Shown: positions 1 through 8,089, counted from the first letter of the stretch. The stretch is 64,000 nucleotides of DNA from Hymenobacter mellowenesis (GCF_030581005.1 NZ_JAUQSX010000015.1:1-64000), one strand, 5' to 3'. Notes: a model not told the origin generated them from the sequence alone. Translations and numbers: made by a program.

Positions 1-84
1 CTCGGACCTCGGACCTCGGACCTCGGACCTCGGACCTCGGACCTCGGACCTCGGACCTCGGACCTCGGACCTCGGACCTCGGAC
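1..84. repeat. Tandem heptamer array (CTCGGAC)12
   Basis: Twelve uninterrupted perfect copies of the 7-base unit CTCGGAC run from the first base of the window to 84, so the array may continue upstream. The unit has no stop codon in any frame and reads as a cycling seven-residue peptide, RTSDLGP or its rotations. The frame starting at base 3 continues without a stop into the MmeI-like gene downstream; the frame starting at base 1 meets TAA at 100-102. Because 7 is not a multiple of 3, gain or loss of one unit shifts the frame, which is the layout of contingency loci. Confidence 0.95.
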
Positions 85-3000
85 GGGCAGAACTGGGCCT
101 AAGCCCCGAAAAGCGCCGGCGCGGCCACGCTGTGCGCGGCACGGTGAAGTGGGGGCAGATGATGGAGGCCGCCCGCGAACAGGCCTTACGCTACGTGCGC
201 GCCCTGCCGGCGAGTGAGCCCCGGCCGCCATTCATCGTGGTGGTGGACGTGGGGCACTGCCTCGACCTCTACGCCAACTTTGCCGGGGTGGGCGACAGCT
301 ACGTGCCCTTTCCCGATTCCAATAGTTTCCGGGTGATGCTGCCGGCGCTGGCCGATGCCCCGCAGCGCGAGCGACTCCGGCTGCTTTTCACCGACCCGCA
401 GCAGCTCGACCAGAGCCGCCGGGCTGCCCTTGTTACGCGCCAGCTGGCCCGGCACCTGGCCGGCCTCAGCAGCCAGTTGGAGCGCGCCGGCCACGCCCCC
501 GACGTGGTGGCGCAGTTCCTGATGCGCTGCCTGTTCACGATGTTTGCCGAGGACGTGGAGCTGATTCCGAAAAACTCGTTTTCGGACATGCTGCGCGAAC
601 ACGCCAACGACCAGCGCCTCGCTCAGCTGCCCAAGGCGCTGGAGAACCTGTGGGCCGTGATGGACACTGGCGGCTACGCGCCCACGCTCTACGCCGACGT
701 GCGCCGGTTCAATGGCAAGCTTTTCCACCACGCCACGGCGCTGCCCCTGAACGCCGACCAGCTCGAACTGCTCCGCGAAGCCGCCAAGGCCGACTGGACC
801 CAAGTGGAACCCGCCATCTTCGGCACCCTGCTCGAACGCGCCCTCGACCCCCGCGAGCGCCACAGCCTGGGCGCGCACTACACCCCGCGCCGCTACGTGG
901 AGCGCCTCGTGCTTCCCACCGTGATGGAGCCGCTGCGCCGCGAGTGGGCCGCCGCCCAGGCCGCCAGCGCCCAGCGCCTCGAAACCGGCAAGGGCAAAAA
1001 GGCCGTGGCCGAAGCCCGCGCCGAGCTGCTGCGCTTCCTGCACCGCCTCACCAGCGTGCGCATCCTGGACCCGGCCTGCGGCTCCGGCAATTTCCTATAC
1101 GTGACCCTGGAGCACCTCAAGCGCCTGGAAGGGGAGGTGCTCGCCGCCCTGGCCCAGCTGGGCCAGTCGGGCCGCCTGGAGCTGGGCGACGGCATCACCG
1201 TGGGCCCGCGCCAGCTGCTGGGCCTGGAGCTGAACCCCCGCGCCGCCGCCATCGCCGACGTGGTGCTGCGCATCGGCTACCTGCAGTGGCACCTGCGCAC
1301 CTACGGCCTCACCCAGCTGCGCGAGCCCCTGCTCGACGACTACCAGAACATCCGCCAGCAGGACGCCGTGCTCGCCGCCGACGGCCCCGACTACCGTAAC
1401 CCGCGCCCCGCGCCGTGGCCCGAGGCCGAGTTCATCGTAGGCAACCCGCCGTTTTTGGGCGACAAAGCCATGCGCGGTTCGTTGGGAGATGTTTACGTGG
1501 AGGCGCTGCGCAAAGCATACAAAGGACAAGTGCCTGAATCGGCCGACTTGGTTATGTATTGGTGGGAAAAGGCCGCTGAAATCGTGCGACAGGGCAAAGC
1601 TGAGGCCTTCGGCTTTATCACGACGAATTCCATTGTCCAAACCTTTAACCGGCGCATCATTCAGCGTCACTTGGAAGCTGAGCCGCCGCTGTCTCTAACC
1701 TTCGCCATTGCTGACCATCCTTGGGTAGATAGTGCCCAAGGCGCTGCAGTCCGCATTGCGCTGAGTGTGGCAAGAGCGGGCAAACTGACTGGTAAAACAG
1801 GTGAGTTGCTTCGCGAAACAGCCACCAGCGACGATGATGCCCATGACGTTGAACTGAGTGAGCGCGAAGGCATCATCAATGCCGACTTCACGATTGGGGC
1901 TGACCTGAACAGCGCCACGAGTTTGCAAGCCAATAAAGACCTCGCTAATGTTGGTATGGGCCTATACGGCGGCGGTTTTCTGATTACTCCAGATGAAGCC
2001 CCACGATTGGGACTAGGCATTCGTCCTAGACTTGACAACTATATCAAACCATACCTGAATGGCCGTGATTTATCGCAGAAGTCGCGTGGGCTCTTGGTAA
2101 TCGATTTATTTGGCTTGCAGCCAGCAGAAATTATTGACCGCTACCCCGAAGTTTATCAGCACATTTTCGAGCGGGTGAAGCCTGAGCGAGATAAAAACAA
2201 CCGCGAATCCTACCGCAAAAAGTGGTGGATTTTTGGTGAGCCACGGGCAAATTTTCGCCCAGCAATGCCAGGACTTAAAAAGTATATCGTTACAACACAA
2301 ACTGCCAAGCATCGCATTTTCAGCTTCGTTGACGGCAATACTATTTGTGATTCTAAGCTTGTTGTATTTGCATTGGAAGATGCGTATTGGCTTGGGATAC
2401 TCTCAAGCCAAATGCATCAAGTATGGGCATTCGCTACTGGTGGATGGTTGGGTGTAGGCAACGACTCAGTATACAGCCATACGAGTTGCTTCTTGAAATT
2501 TCCATTCCCCGACGCCACGCCTGCCCAGCAAGCCCGCATCCGCGAGCTGGCCGAAGCCCTCGATGCCCACCGTAAGCGCCAGCAGGCCCTGCACCCCAGC
2601 CTCACCCTCACCGACCTCTACAACGTGGTGGAGAAGCTGCGCGCCGGCCAGCCCCTCACCGCCAAGGAGCAGGCCACCCACGAGCACGGCCTGGCCGCCG
2701 TCGTCCTCAGCCTGCACCAGCAGCTCGACGCCGCCGTGGCCGCCGCCTACCACTGGCCCGCCGACCTGCCCGCGCCCGACCTGCTCACCCGCCTCGTGCA
2801 GCTCAACCACCAGCGCCAGCAGGAAGAAGCCGCCGGCACCATCCGCTACCTGCGCCCCGCCTACCAGGCAAAATCAGTGAGCAGTGAACAGTTAACAATG
2901 AACAGTAGCCTGCCAAACGCTGCCAAATTGCTCACTGATAACTATTCACTGTCAACTGCCATTCCCTGGCCCCCCGAGCTCTACCAGCAAATGCAGCTCG

Positions 3001-3161
3001 TGCGCGGCGTCATCGTCGATTCACCCACACCCCTGGGCAGTGCGCAGGTGGCGGCCCGCTTCCAGCGCGGCAGCGTGAAGAAAATCCAGCCCCTGCTCGA
3101 TACCCTGGCCGCCATGTTCCTGGTGCGGCAGGTGGAAGGGGAGCGGGCGTATGCGGGGTAA
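3..3161 (+). CDS. MmeI-like type IIG restriction-modification protein (5' end outside window)
   Basis: Adenine-specific DNA methyltransferase of the MmeI/COG1002 type, expected to methylate DNA and, if its N-terminal nuclease is present upstream, to cut it. Counting from a GTG at 132 (1009 residues), motif I DPACGSGNF lies near 313-321, the catalytic NPPF near 438-441, and a target-recognition region follows (YLNGRDL near 640). The C-terminus resembles the winged-helix tail of the family. The frame is open to the window edge, and the residues just before the GTG (SPEKRRRGHAVRGT) look like the basic linker that follows the D-ExK nuclease in relatives, so the true start is probably upstream and the heptamer array lies inside the gene. 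A word-type inverted repeat (2875-2958) is inserted in frame near the C-terminus. Family assignment is firm; the upstream extension is inferred. Confidence 0.85.
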   Translation, partial: RTSDLGPRTSDLGPRTSDLGPRTSDLGRAELGLSPEKRRRGHAVRGTVKWGQMMEAAREQALRYVRALPASEPRPPFIVVVDVGHCLDLYANFAGVGDSYVPFPDSNSFRVMLPALADAPQRERLRLLFTDPQQLDQSRRAALVTRQLARHLAGLSSQLERAGHAPDVVAQFLMRCLFTMFAEDVELIPKNSFSDMLREHANDQRLAQLPKALENLWAVMDTGGYAPTLYADVRRFNGKLFHHATALPLNADQLELLREAAKADWTQVEPAIFGTLLERALDPRERHSLGAHYTPRRYVERLVLPTVMEPLRREWAAAQAASAQRLETGKGKKAVAEARAELLRFLHRLTSVRILDPACGSGNFLYVTLEHLKRLEGEVLAALAQLGQSGRLELGDGITVGPRQLLGLELNPRAAAIADVVLRIGYLQWHLRTYGLTQLREPLLDDYQNIRQQDAVLAADGPDYRNPRPAPWPEAEFIVGNPPFLGDKAMRGSLGDVYVEALRKAYKGQVPESADLVMYWWEKAAEIVRQGKAEAFGFITTNSIVQTFNRRIIQRHLEAEPPLSLTFAIADHPWVDSAQGAAVRIALSVARAGKLTGKTGELLRETATSDDDAHDVELSEREGIINADFTIGADLNSATSLQANKDLANVGMGLYGGGFLITPDEAPRLGLGIRPRLDNYIKPYLNGRDLSQKSRGLLVIDLFGLQPAEIIDRYPEVYQHIFERVKPERDKNNRESYRKKWWIFGEPRANFRPAMPGLKKYIVTTQTAKHRIFSFVDGNTICDSKLVVFALEDAYWLGILSSQMHQVWAFATGGWLGVGNDSVYSHTSCFLKFPFPDATPAQQARIRELAEALDAHRKRQQALHPSLTLTDLYNVVEKLRAGQPLTAKEQATHEHGLAAVVLSLHQQLDAAVAAAYHWPADLPAPDLLTRLVQLNHQRQQEEAAGTIRYLRPAYQAKSVSSEQLTMNSSLPNAAKLLTDNYSLSTAIPWPPELYQQMQLVRGVIVDSPTPLGSAQVAARFQRGSVKKIQPLLDTLAAMFLVRQVEGERAYAG
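2875..2958. repeat. Word-type inverted repeat inside the methyltransferase gene
   Basis: Left arm made of short variants of CAGTGAACAGT/AACAATGAACAGT (2875-2906) and a right arm of the complementary words (about 2929-2958) enclose about 22 bases. It is much richer in A+T than the surrounding gene and translates to low-complexity Ser/Asn/Leu sequence between two conserved protein segments, so it looks like an insertion tolerated because it kept the frame. The same words occur, one-sided, at 27255-27282. Confidence 0.7.
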
Positions 3162-3227
3162 GGGCTGCTGCGTAGCTTGTGATAGGAAAGCACGAGTGCT
3201 TTTCGCCTTCCACCTTAATCAGTGGCC

Positions 3228-4049
3228 ATGAAGCCCGTGTATTTCCCCGTCCACCCGGCCCTCCAGGCTTTTGTGAGCCACATCATGGTGGTCGACGTCC
3301 GGCTTGATGGTCCGGCCTACAGCCGGCTGGCCCCGTTTCCGCCCACGCCCCAAAATTGCCTCAATTTCTATCCCGGCGATGTGACCCGCAGCCGGCAGGG
3401 GCAGCACGCCTTTCACGACCTGCCGGCCTGCACCATCGTGGGCCCCCAAACCACCAAAGTTGATTTGGCGATGGGCCCGCGGCACCGGTTCGTGTCGGTG
3501 GCCTTCCAGCCCGGCGGGCTGTTTCGACTGCTGCGCCTGCCCCTGCACGAGCTGCGCGATGCACCCCTCAACGGCGCCGACCTGCTGGGGCCGGAACTGC
3601 GCGAAGTCAGCGAAAAGCTCCAGGCCGCCACTCAGCCCCAGGCCCTAAAAAACATCGTGGAAGCCTACCTGCTGCGCAAAATGAGCCCGGCGGCCACCAG
3701 CCCATTCGAGCGGGCCATCAAATTATTACTCAGCGGCAATCCTGCCTACGCCATCGATGACATCGCGGCGCTGGCCTGCCTCAGCAACCGCCAATTCGAG
3801 CGCAAATCCCACGACGTGCTGGGTTATTCGCCCAAGTTCTTCGCCCGCCTGGTGCGCTTCTCCAAAGCCTACCGCCTGAAAGTAAACCAGCCCCAGGCCA
3901 GCTGGACCACCATCAGCCACCGCAGCGGCTACTACGACCAGATGCACCTCATCCGGGACTTTAAAGCCTTCACCGCCACCACGCCCAAGCTTTTGGCGCT
4001 GGAAATGCTGAATTCCCCGCTGAAAATACAGGCCGGCCCGCGCCTCTAA
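3228..4049 (+). CDS. AraC-family transcriptional regulator
   Basis: 273 residues from ATG 3228; a GTG six bases earlier is possible but less likely. The N-terminal half (about 1-165) is an effector or oligomerisation domain of the kind common in Bacteroidota AraC proteins, with the segment GPQTTKVDLAMGPRHRF. The C-terminal 100 residues carry two helix-turn-helix units: IDDIAALACLSNRQFERK and, further on, SHRSGYYDQMHLIRDFKAF, the second being the signature of the family. It stands alone downstream of the methyltransferase; nothing near it identifies the inducer or the target genes. The immediate downstream gene encodes a secreted NTF2-like protein on the same strand about 100 bases away. Confidence 0.88.
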   Translation: MKPVYFPVHPALQAFVSHIMVVDVRLDGPAYSRLAPFPPTPQNCLNFYPGDVTRSRQGQHAFHDLPACTIVGPQTTKVDLAMGPRHRFVSVAFQPGGLFRLLRLPLHELRDAPLNGADLLGPELREVSEKLQAATQPQALKNIVEAYLLRKMSPAATSPFERAIKLLLSGNPAYAIDDIAALACLSNRQFERKSHDVLGYSPKFFARLVRFSKAYRLKVNQPQASWTTISHRSGYYDQMHLIRDFKAFTATTPKLLALEMLNSPLKIQAGPRL

Positions 4050-4124
4050 TGGCCCGACAGGCCCCGCCGGCCGCCCCCAGCGAAGGATGTCGTTTTCATA
4101 CTATTTTCTGGCTTCCACGCCCGG

Positions 4125-4132
4125 TACTTTTG
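4125..4132 (+). promoter_or_regulatory. -7 promoter element TACTTTTG
   Basis: Matches the Bacteroidota -7 consensus TAnnTTTG and lies 22 bases before the ATG of the NTF2-like gene. No convincing -33 TTG at the usual 19-base spacing was seen. Confidence 0.5.
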
Positions 4133-4154
4133 GCCCAACACCAGTACGGTATCC

Positions 4155-4610
4155 ATGAAAGCAACGCTAGCAACGACCCTTTTACTGCTTATTACCACCC
4201 GTGCCTTTGCCCAGATGGACACGGTGAGCTACGCCAAAGAGCGCCGGGAAATAAAAACCCTGCTTCACAGCCCCGGTGCCGCCAACGGCCCCGCCACCTG
4301 CAACGATATTGTCATGGTGGGTGCCAAAGGCGACATTTCCTTCTCCGCCCAGGAGCACAAAGCCGTGCAGACCAAGGAAAAGCTGGTTTTCAAGTCCGTG
4401 AAGCCCGTGCCCGGCACCGAAATCATCCGCATCTACGGCGGCACCTCGGCCGTCGTCAACTGGCTGGCCGATGTGCAGTTGAACGTCGACGGGCGCGACA
4501 TCGCCCTCAAAGTGCGCCGGCTGGAAGTTTACGTTAAAAAAGCCGCCGGCTGGTGCCGGGTGGCCGGCCAGGGGACCGAAGTCGATGAGAAGATGTTCCC
4601 CATCCGGTAG
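4155..4610 (+). CDS. Secreted NTF2/SnoaL-like protein
   Basis: 151 residues. The first 20 (MKATLATTLLLLITTRAFAQ) are a signal peptide, so the protein is periplasmic or exported. The remainder has the layout of the DUF4440/SnoaL-type NTF2-like fold: a helix with AKERREIKTLLHS, a middle NDIVMVGAKGDISFS segment, and strands ending in AGWCRVAGQGTEV, the usual terminal strand that reports on a 'standard' NTF2-like barrel. Such proteins bind small ligands or act on them; no catalytic residues can be assigned here. It has its own promoter-like element and is probably monocistronic. The next gene is convergent. Confidence 0.7.
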   Translation: MKATLATTLLLLITTRAFAQMDTVSYAKERREIKTLLHSPGAANGPATCNDIVMVGAKGDISFSAQEHKAVQTKEKLVFKSVKPVPGTEIIRIYGGTSAVVNWLADVQLNVDGRDIALKVRRLEVYVKKAAGWCRVAGQGTEVDEKMFPIR

Positions 4611-4619
4611 GCCGCTCCC

Positions 4620-5039
4620 TCACTCGCCCATCAGCGTGATGACCAACGAGCGCCGGCCGCCGTGGTCGCGGTGCTCGCCCAGGTAAATGCCCTGCCAGGT
4701 GCCCAGTGCCAGCCGTCCGTTCGCGACCGGGATACTGACGCTGCTGCCCAGCAGCGCCGCTTTTAGGTGGGCCGGCATGTCGTCGGGGCCCTCGGAGTTG
4801 TGGCGGAAGTAGGGGGCATTCTCGGGTGCCAGGCGATTAAAAAACTGCTCGAAATCATGCCGCACCGTGGGGTCGGCGTTTTCATTGATGCACAGGCTGG
4901 CCGAGGTGTGCTGAATGAACACATGCAGCAGGCCGGCCCGCACCCGCGCCAACTCAGGCAGTTCCTGCAGCACGTACTCGGTGATGAGGTGGAAGCCCCG
5001 GCGCATGGCCGGCAGCCGCAGCTGTTTCTGAAAAACCAT
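4620..5039 (-). CDS. yjbQ: YjbQ family protein (UPF0047)
   Basis: 139 residues from the ATG whose complement is at 5037-5039; the open frame extends further upstream but that part crosses the control region of the divergent antitoxin gene and has no family similarity. The body shows the family signatures: LLHVFIQHTSASLCINENAD, with HTSAS and the downstream acidic residues, then HNSEGPDDMPAHLKAALLGSS and GTWQGIYLGEHRDHGG, whose conserved His and Glu are thought to bind metal. The family is sometimes called secondary thiamine-phosphate synthase because overexpression rescues thiE mutants; its true substrate is unsettled. The full length matches the family. Confidence 0.92.
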   Translation of the reverse strand: MVFQKQLRLPAMRRGFHLITEYVLQELPELARVRAGLLHVFIQHTSASLCINENADPTVRHDFEQFFNRLAPENAPYFRHNSEGPDDMPAHLKAALLGSSVSIPVANGRLALGTWQGIYLGEHRDHGGRRSLVITLMGE

Positions 5040-5112
5040 TGGTCGGGCAAGGATAATATGGGAGTCATACGGCCGGCCGGTGCGAGGGTAGGTGTCGACC
5101 GCTGAAACCAAA

Positions 5113-5154
5113 GGAAATATTTCCCCGTTGTCAGGGAAATATTTCCCATCTTTG
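5113..5154 (+). promoter_or_regulatory. Twin palindromic operators and promoter of the Xre antitoxin gene
   Basis: The palindrome GGAAATATTTCC occurs twice, at 5113-5124 and 5135-5146 (the second extends to GGGAAATATTTCCC), with centres exactly 22 bases apart, two helical turns. A -7-like box CATCTTTG (5147-5154) directly abuts the second copy and a TTG lies at 5128-5130. The layout is that of an autoregulated toxin-antitoxin operator bound by two antitoxin dimers. Binding by the downstream Xre protein is inferred. Confidence 0.75.
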
Positions 5155-5178
5155 GGTAAGAACTCATTTCGCATCCCC

Positions 5179-5622
5179 ATGACCGCCCTCGCCACTCCGC
5201 CCGCCGCCGTGTACTCGCCCGCCCTGCGGGGCCTGCAAGCCACCGTGGCCGATTCTTTCGCCCTCGTGATGGAAGCCCGCACCGGCGTGCCGGCCAAAAT
5301 CGCCTTCGACGTGGCCGCTCTCCTCAAGCTCAGCGCCGACGAGCTGGCCGACCTCCTGCACACCACCACCAAAACCCTGCGCGCCTACCGCGAAGGCAAA
5401 AAGCGCCTTGGCCCCGCCGCCAGCGAGCAAATCCTCAAACTATTGGCCCTCGCCCGCCAGGGCGAAGAGGTCTTCGGCGCCCTGCCCGCCTTCCGCCGCT
5501 GGCTCGACAAGCCCGCCTACGGCCTCGACAACCAGCCCCCGCTAGCCCTGCTCGAAACCAGCGGCGGCATCGACCTAGTGGCCGACGAAGTCGACCGCAT
5601 CGCCCACGGCGACTTTGCATAG
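5179..5622 (+). CDS. Xre/MbcA/ParS-type antitoxin of a RES-Xre system
   Basis: 147 residues from ATG 5179; the longer frame from 5092 would run through the twin operator and is rejected. The N-terminal half contains an Xre-like helix-turn-helix (LLKLSADELADLLHTTTKTLRAYREGK, about 50-80), which should bind the upstream palindromes. The C-terminal half carries the DUF2384/MbcA toxin-binding domain (GEEVFGALPAFRRWLDKP, then PPLALLETSGGIDLVADEVDR). It neutralises the RES toxin encoded 160 bases downstream. The two genes are separated by a long perfect palindrome, unusual for a pair that is normally tightly coupled. Confidence 0.92.
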   Translation: MTALATPPAAVYSPALRGLQATVADSFALVMEARTGVPAKIAFDVAALLKLSADELADLLHTTTKTLRAYREGKKRLGPAASEQILKLLALARQGEEVFGALPAFRRWLDKPAYGLDNQPPLALLETSGGIDLVADEVDRIAHGDFA

Positions 5623-5635
5623 GCTCAATTAGCAG

Positions 5636-5740
5636 GCCGTCATGCTGAGCGCAGTCGAAGCATCTCTACCGCGCAAGTAATTTTTCCGATTGGATTAGGT
5701 TGCGCGGTAGAGATGCTTCGACTGCGCTCAGCATGACGGC
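5636..5740. repeat. Long perfect palindrome (REP-like), copy 1
   Basis: Two perfect 41-base arms, 5636-5676 and 5700-5740, flank a 23-base loop. The arms contain GTCATGCTGAGCGCAGTCGA and the complement. The same family recurs at 8133-8237 and 26546-26641 with diverged arms, each between genes. Here it lies between antitoxin and toxin. Confidence 0.95.
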
Positions 5741-5782
5741 CCTTTTTGTCATTAGCTCCTTAGACTGCTCAACCCGCCCCCA

Positions 5783-6241
5783 GTGGAAATCTACCGCATC
5801 TGCCTGGCCAAATACGCAGGCGAGCTTGTCGCCTCCGGCAATCCCGGCCGCTGGAACCTGCGCGGCCAGCTGGTCATCTACGCTGCCGGCAGCCGCGCCT
5901 TGGCTTGCCTCGAAAACGTGGTGCACCGCAGCGGCGAAGGCCTCAACAGCCTCTTCAAAGTCGTCCGAATCGACGTGCCCGACGCCCTATCCGTCGAAGA
6001 GCTAACGCTGGACCAAATGCCGCCCGAGTGGCAGCTGCCGCGCCACTACGCCCGTTGCCAGCCCCTGGGCGCTGCCTGGTACCAGCGCCAAACGGCGGCC
6101 GTTCTGCGCGTCCCGTCCTCCATCATCGCCCACGAGCACAACTACGTACTCAACACCCGCCACCCGGATTTCGCGCAGATTCGCATTGCGGGCTGGGAGG
6201 ATTTTGAGTTCGACCCGCGAATTAAGCAGGATGAACCTTAG
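5783..6241 (+). CDS. RES-domain toxin (NAD+ degrading)
   Basis: 152 residues from GTG 5783. RES toxins degrade cellular NAD+, by phosphorolysis or hydrolysis. The three residues that name the family can be placed: Arg in the opening YRICLAKYAG, Glu in AGSRALACLENVVHR, and Ser in RVPSSIIAHEHNYVLN, with the characteristic GNPGRWN motif near residue 20. The full length agrees with the family and no residue is missing, so the toxin looks active. It is preceded by its Xre antitoxin; the palindrome between the two may set their relative expression by terminating or protecting the upstream transcript, which is inference. Confidence 0.92.
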   Translation: MEIYRICLAKYAGELVASGNPGRWNLRGQLVIYAAGSRALACLENVVHRSGEGLNSLFKVVRIDVPDALSVEELTLDQMPPEWQLPRHYARCQPLGAAWYQRQTAAVLRVPSSIIAHEHNYVLNTRHPDFAQIRIAGWEDFEFDPRIKQDEP

Positions 6242-6283
6242 CCGTTGCGCTCAAAAAGTCTCAGTCTTTTCAACAGGTAGGGA

Positions 6284-6514
6284 ATGAATTTACAAACCTT
6301 GGAAGAAGCATTAATAGCGGGAAGCTTTCGCGGTTGGTACCTAAACGGCGGCTTGTTGAGCGAGACTTACACCATCGGTAAAACCGCTCAAGGCTGGGAG
6401 GTTTATTACAGCGAAAGGGACCAGAAGTCTAGTCGGAAAGATTTTGCCAGCGAATCCGAAGCGTGTCAATACTTTTTGAATACCATCAGTAGCGACAACT
6501 CAACGAAGATTTAA
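6284..6514 (+). CDS. Small hypothetical protein (76 aa)
   Basis: A 76-residue acidic protein with no signal peptide or membrane segment. It begins MNLQTLEEALIAGSFRGWYL and has an alternating strand pattern (GWYLNGGLLSETYTIG, then GWEVYYSERDQKSS) followed by a C-terminal helix, suggesting a small folded alpha-beta domain. Codon use is less GC-rich than its neighbours, a possible sign of acquisition together with the RES-Xre pair 42 bases upstream. No family was recognised. It ends at a strong bidirectional terminator. Confidence 0.6.
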   Translation: MNLQTLEEALIAGSFRGWYLNGGLLSETYTIGKTAQGWEVYYSERDQKSSRKDFASESEACQYFLNTISSDNSTKI

Positions 6515-6516
6515 GT

Positions 6517-6571
6517 ATTTATAACACCAGAAAGCCCAGCTGTCACAACCGGGCTTTCTGGTGTTATAAAT
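6517..6571. terminator. Bidirectional terminator, 21-bp perfect arms
   Basis: Perfect arms ATTTATAACACCAGAAAGCC... at 6517-6537 and its complement at 6551-6571 with a 13-base loop. It is A/T-flanked on both sides and sits between two convergent genes, so it can stop transcription in both directions. Confidence 0.85.
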
Positions 6572-6577
6572 GAAGGC

Positions 6578-8089
6578 CTACCGCACGCCCAGCCGGTTCC
6601 GCCGCCACCCAGATACCTCCGCGCCACCAGTTTCGCCAGTTGTGGCAGCTGCTTTGGGTTTCTTGGTTTCCAGCAGCAGGGCGCCCAGCGCGGCGGCTAC
6701 TTTGGCCGTGGCCTCGTCCGGCGCGGCGGGGGCGAGGGTGGTGGGCGTGAAATGGTCTTTGATGAAATTGGTGTCGAAGTCGCCGCTCACGAAGGCGGGG
6801 TGCGTCAGCACGTAGCGGCCGAAGCCCAGCGTGGTTTCGATGCCCGTGATTTGATACTCCTCGATGGCGCGCAGCATGCGGGCGATGGCCTCGGCGCGGT
6901 CGGCCCCGAAGGTGACCAGCTTGGCAATCATCGGGTCGTAGTAAATCGGAATGTCCATACCCTGCTCGAAGCCGTCGTCGACGCGCACGCCGGGGCCTTG
7001 GGGGCGCACGTAAGTGGTCAGGGTGCCGATGTCGGGCAGGAAGTTGTTCTGCGGGTCTTCGGCGTACACGCGCAGCTCCAGGGCGTGGCCGGTGATGGTC
7101 AGGTCCTCCTGCGCGAAGGCGAGGGGTTCGCCCTGGGCCACTTTGATTTGCTCCTTTACCAGGTCGAGGCCGGTGATTTGCTCCGTCACGGGGTGCTCCA
7201 CCTGCAGGCGGGTATTCATCTCCAGAAAGTAAAAATTGCGCTTATCATCCAGCAGGAATTCCACGGTGCCGGCGCCGGTATATTCGCAGGCGCGGGCCAC
7301 GTCCACGGCGCACTGGCCCATGCGGGCGCGCAGCTCGGGCGTGAGCACCGATGAGGGCGCTTCCTCAATCACCTTCTGGTGGCGGCGCTGAATGCTGCAC
7401 TCGCGCTCAAACAAATGCACGATGTTACCGTGCTCGTCGCCCAGCACCTGGATTTCGATATGGCGCGGACCGGTCACGAACTTCTCAATAAACACCGCGC
7501 CGTCGCCAAATGCCGACACGGCTTCATTAATGGCCAGTTGCATCTGCTCCTCAAACTCGTCGGCATTATTAACAATCCGCATCCCCTTGCCGCCGCCACC
7601 GGCCGAGGCTTTAATGAGGATAGGGAAGCCAACTTCCTGCGCAATCAGCTTGGCCGCGGGCACGTCGGAAATGGCTTCGGCCGTGCCGGGCACCAGGGGG
7701 ATATTATAGGCCTGCACCGCCTGCTTGGCCGAGAGCTTGTCGCCCATGATTTCCATCGCCTCGGGGCTCGGCCCCACGAAAATCAGGCCCGCCTCACGCA
7801 CGGCGCGGGCAAAGCCGGCATTCTCCGAGAGGAAGCCGTAGCCGGGGTGAATGGCATCGACGCCTAGCTGCTTGCAGACTTCCAGAATCTTGTCGCCGCG
7901 CAGGTAGCTGTCTTTCGAAGCGGGCGGGCCCACGCACACGGCCTCGTCGGCGTAGCGGACGTGCAGGGCGTGGCGGTCGGCCTCGGAGTAGATGGCCACG
8001 GTGGCAATGCCCATTTCCTTGGCCGAGCGCAGCACGCGCAGGGCAATTTCGCCCCGGTTGGCGACGAGCAGCTTGGTGATTTTTTTCAT
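6578..8089 (-). CDS. accC: Acetyl-CoA carboxylase biotin carboxylase subunit
   Basis: 503 residues; carboxylates the biotin of the carrier protein using ATP and bicarbonate, the first step of fatty acid synthesis, in the cytosol. Order of domains: pre-ATP-grasp (KLLVANRGEIALRVLRSAKE), ATP-grasp with the glycine-rich loop ASAGGGGKGMRIV near 160-172, the catalytic region FLEMNTRLQVEHPVTE, and the biotin carboxylase C-terminal domain. About 45 C-terminal residues (TTLAPAAPDEATAK onward) exceed the roughly 450-residue core and are Ala/Lys rich; the extension is unusual compared with E. coli but tails occur in Bacteroidota. No accB gene is adjacent, so the carrier subunit must be elsewhere. Confidence 0.95.
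   Translation of the reverse strand: MKKITKLLVANRGEIALRVLRSAKEMGIATVAIYSEADRHALHVRYADEAVCVGPPASKDSYLRGDKILEVCKQLGVDAIHPGYGFLSENAGFARAVREAGLIFVGPSPEAMEIMGDKLSAKQAVQAYNIPLVPGTAEAISDVPAAKLIAQEVGFPILIKASAGGGGKGMRIVNNADEFEEQMQLAINEAVSAFGDGAVFIEKFVTGPRHIEIQVLGDEHGNIVHLFERECSIQRRHQKVIEEAPSSVLTPELRARMGQCAVDVARACEYTGAGTVEFLLDDKRNFYFLEMNTRLQVEHPVTEQITGLDLVKEQIKVAQGEPLAFAQEDLTITGHALELRVYAEDPQNNFLPDIGTLTTYVRPQGPGVRVDDGFEQGMDIPIYYDPMIAKLVTFGADRAEAIARMLRAIEEYQITGIETTLGFGRYVLTHPAFVSGDFDTNFIKDHFTPTTLAPAAPDEATAKVAAALGALLLETKKPKAAATTGETGGAEVSGWRRNRLGVR

Noticed and set aside
186..1043. Long minus-strand open frame inside the methyltransferase gene
   Set aside because: Composition is that of a high-GC antisense shadow (His/Val/Gly/Ala rich, no motif); the plus strand carries clear methyltransferase motifs.
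5092..5178. N-terminal extension of the Xre antitoxin
   Set aside because: This segment is the twin operator and promoter.
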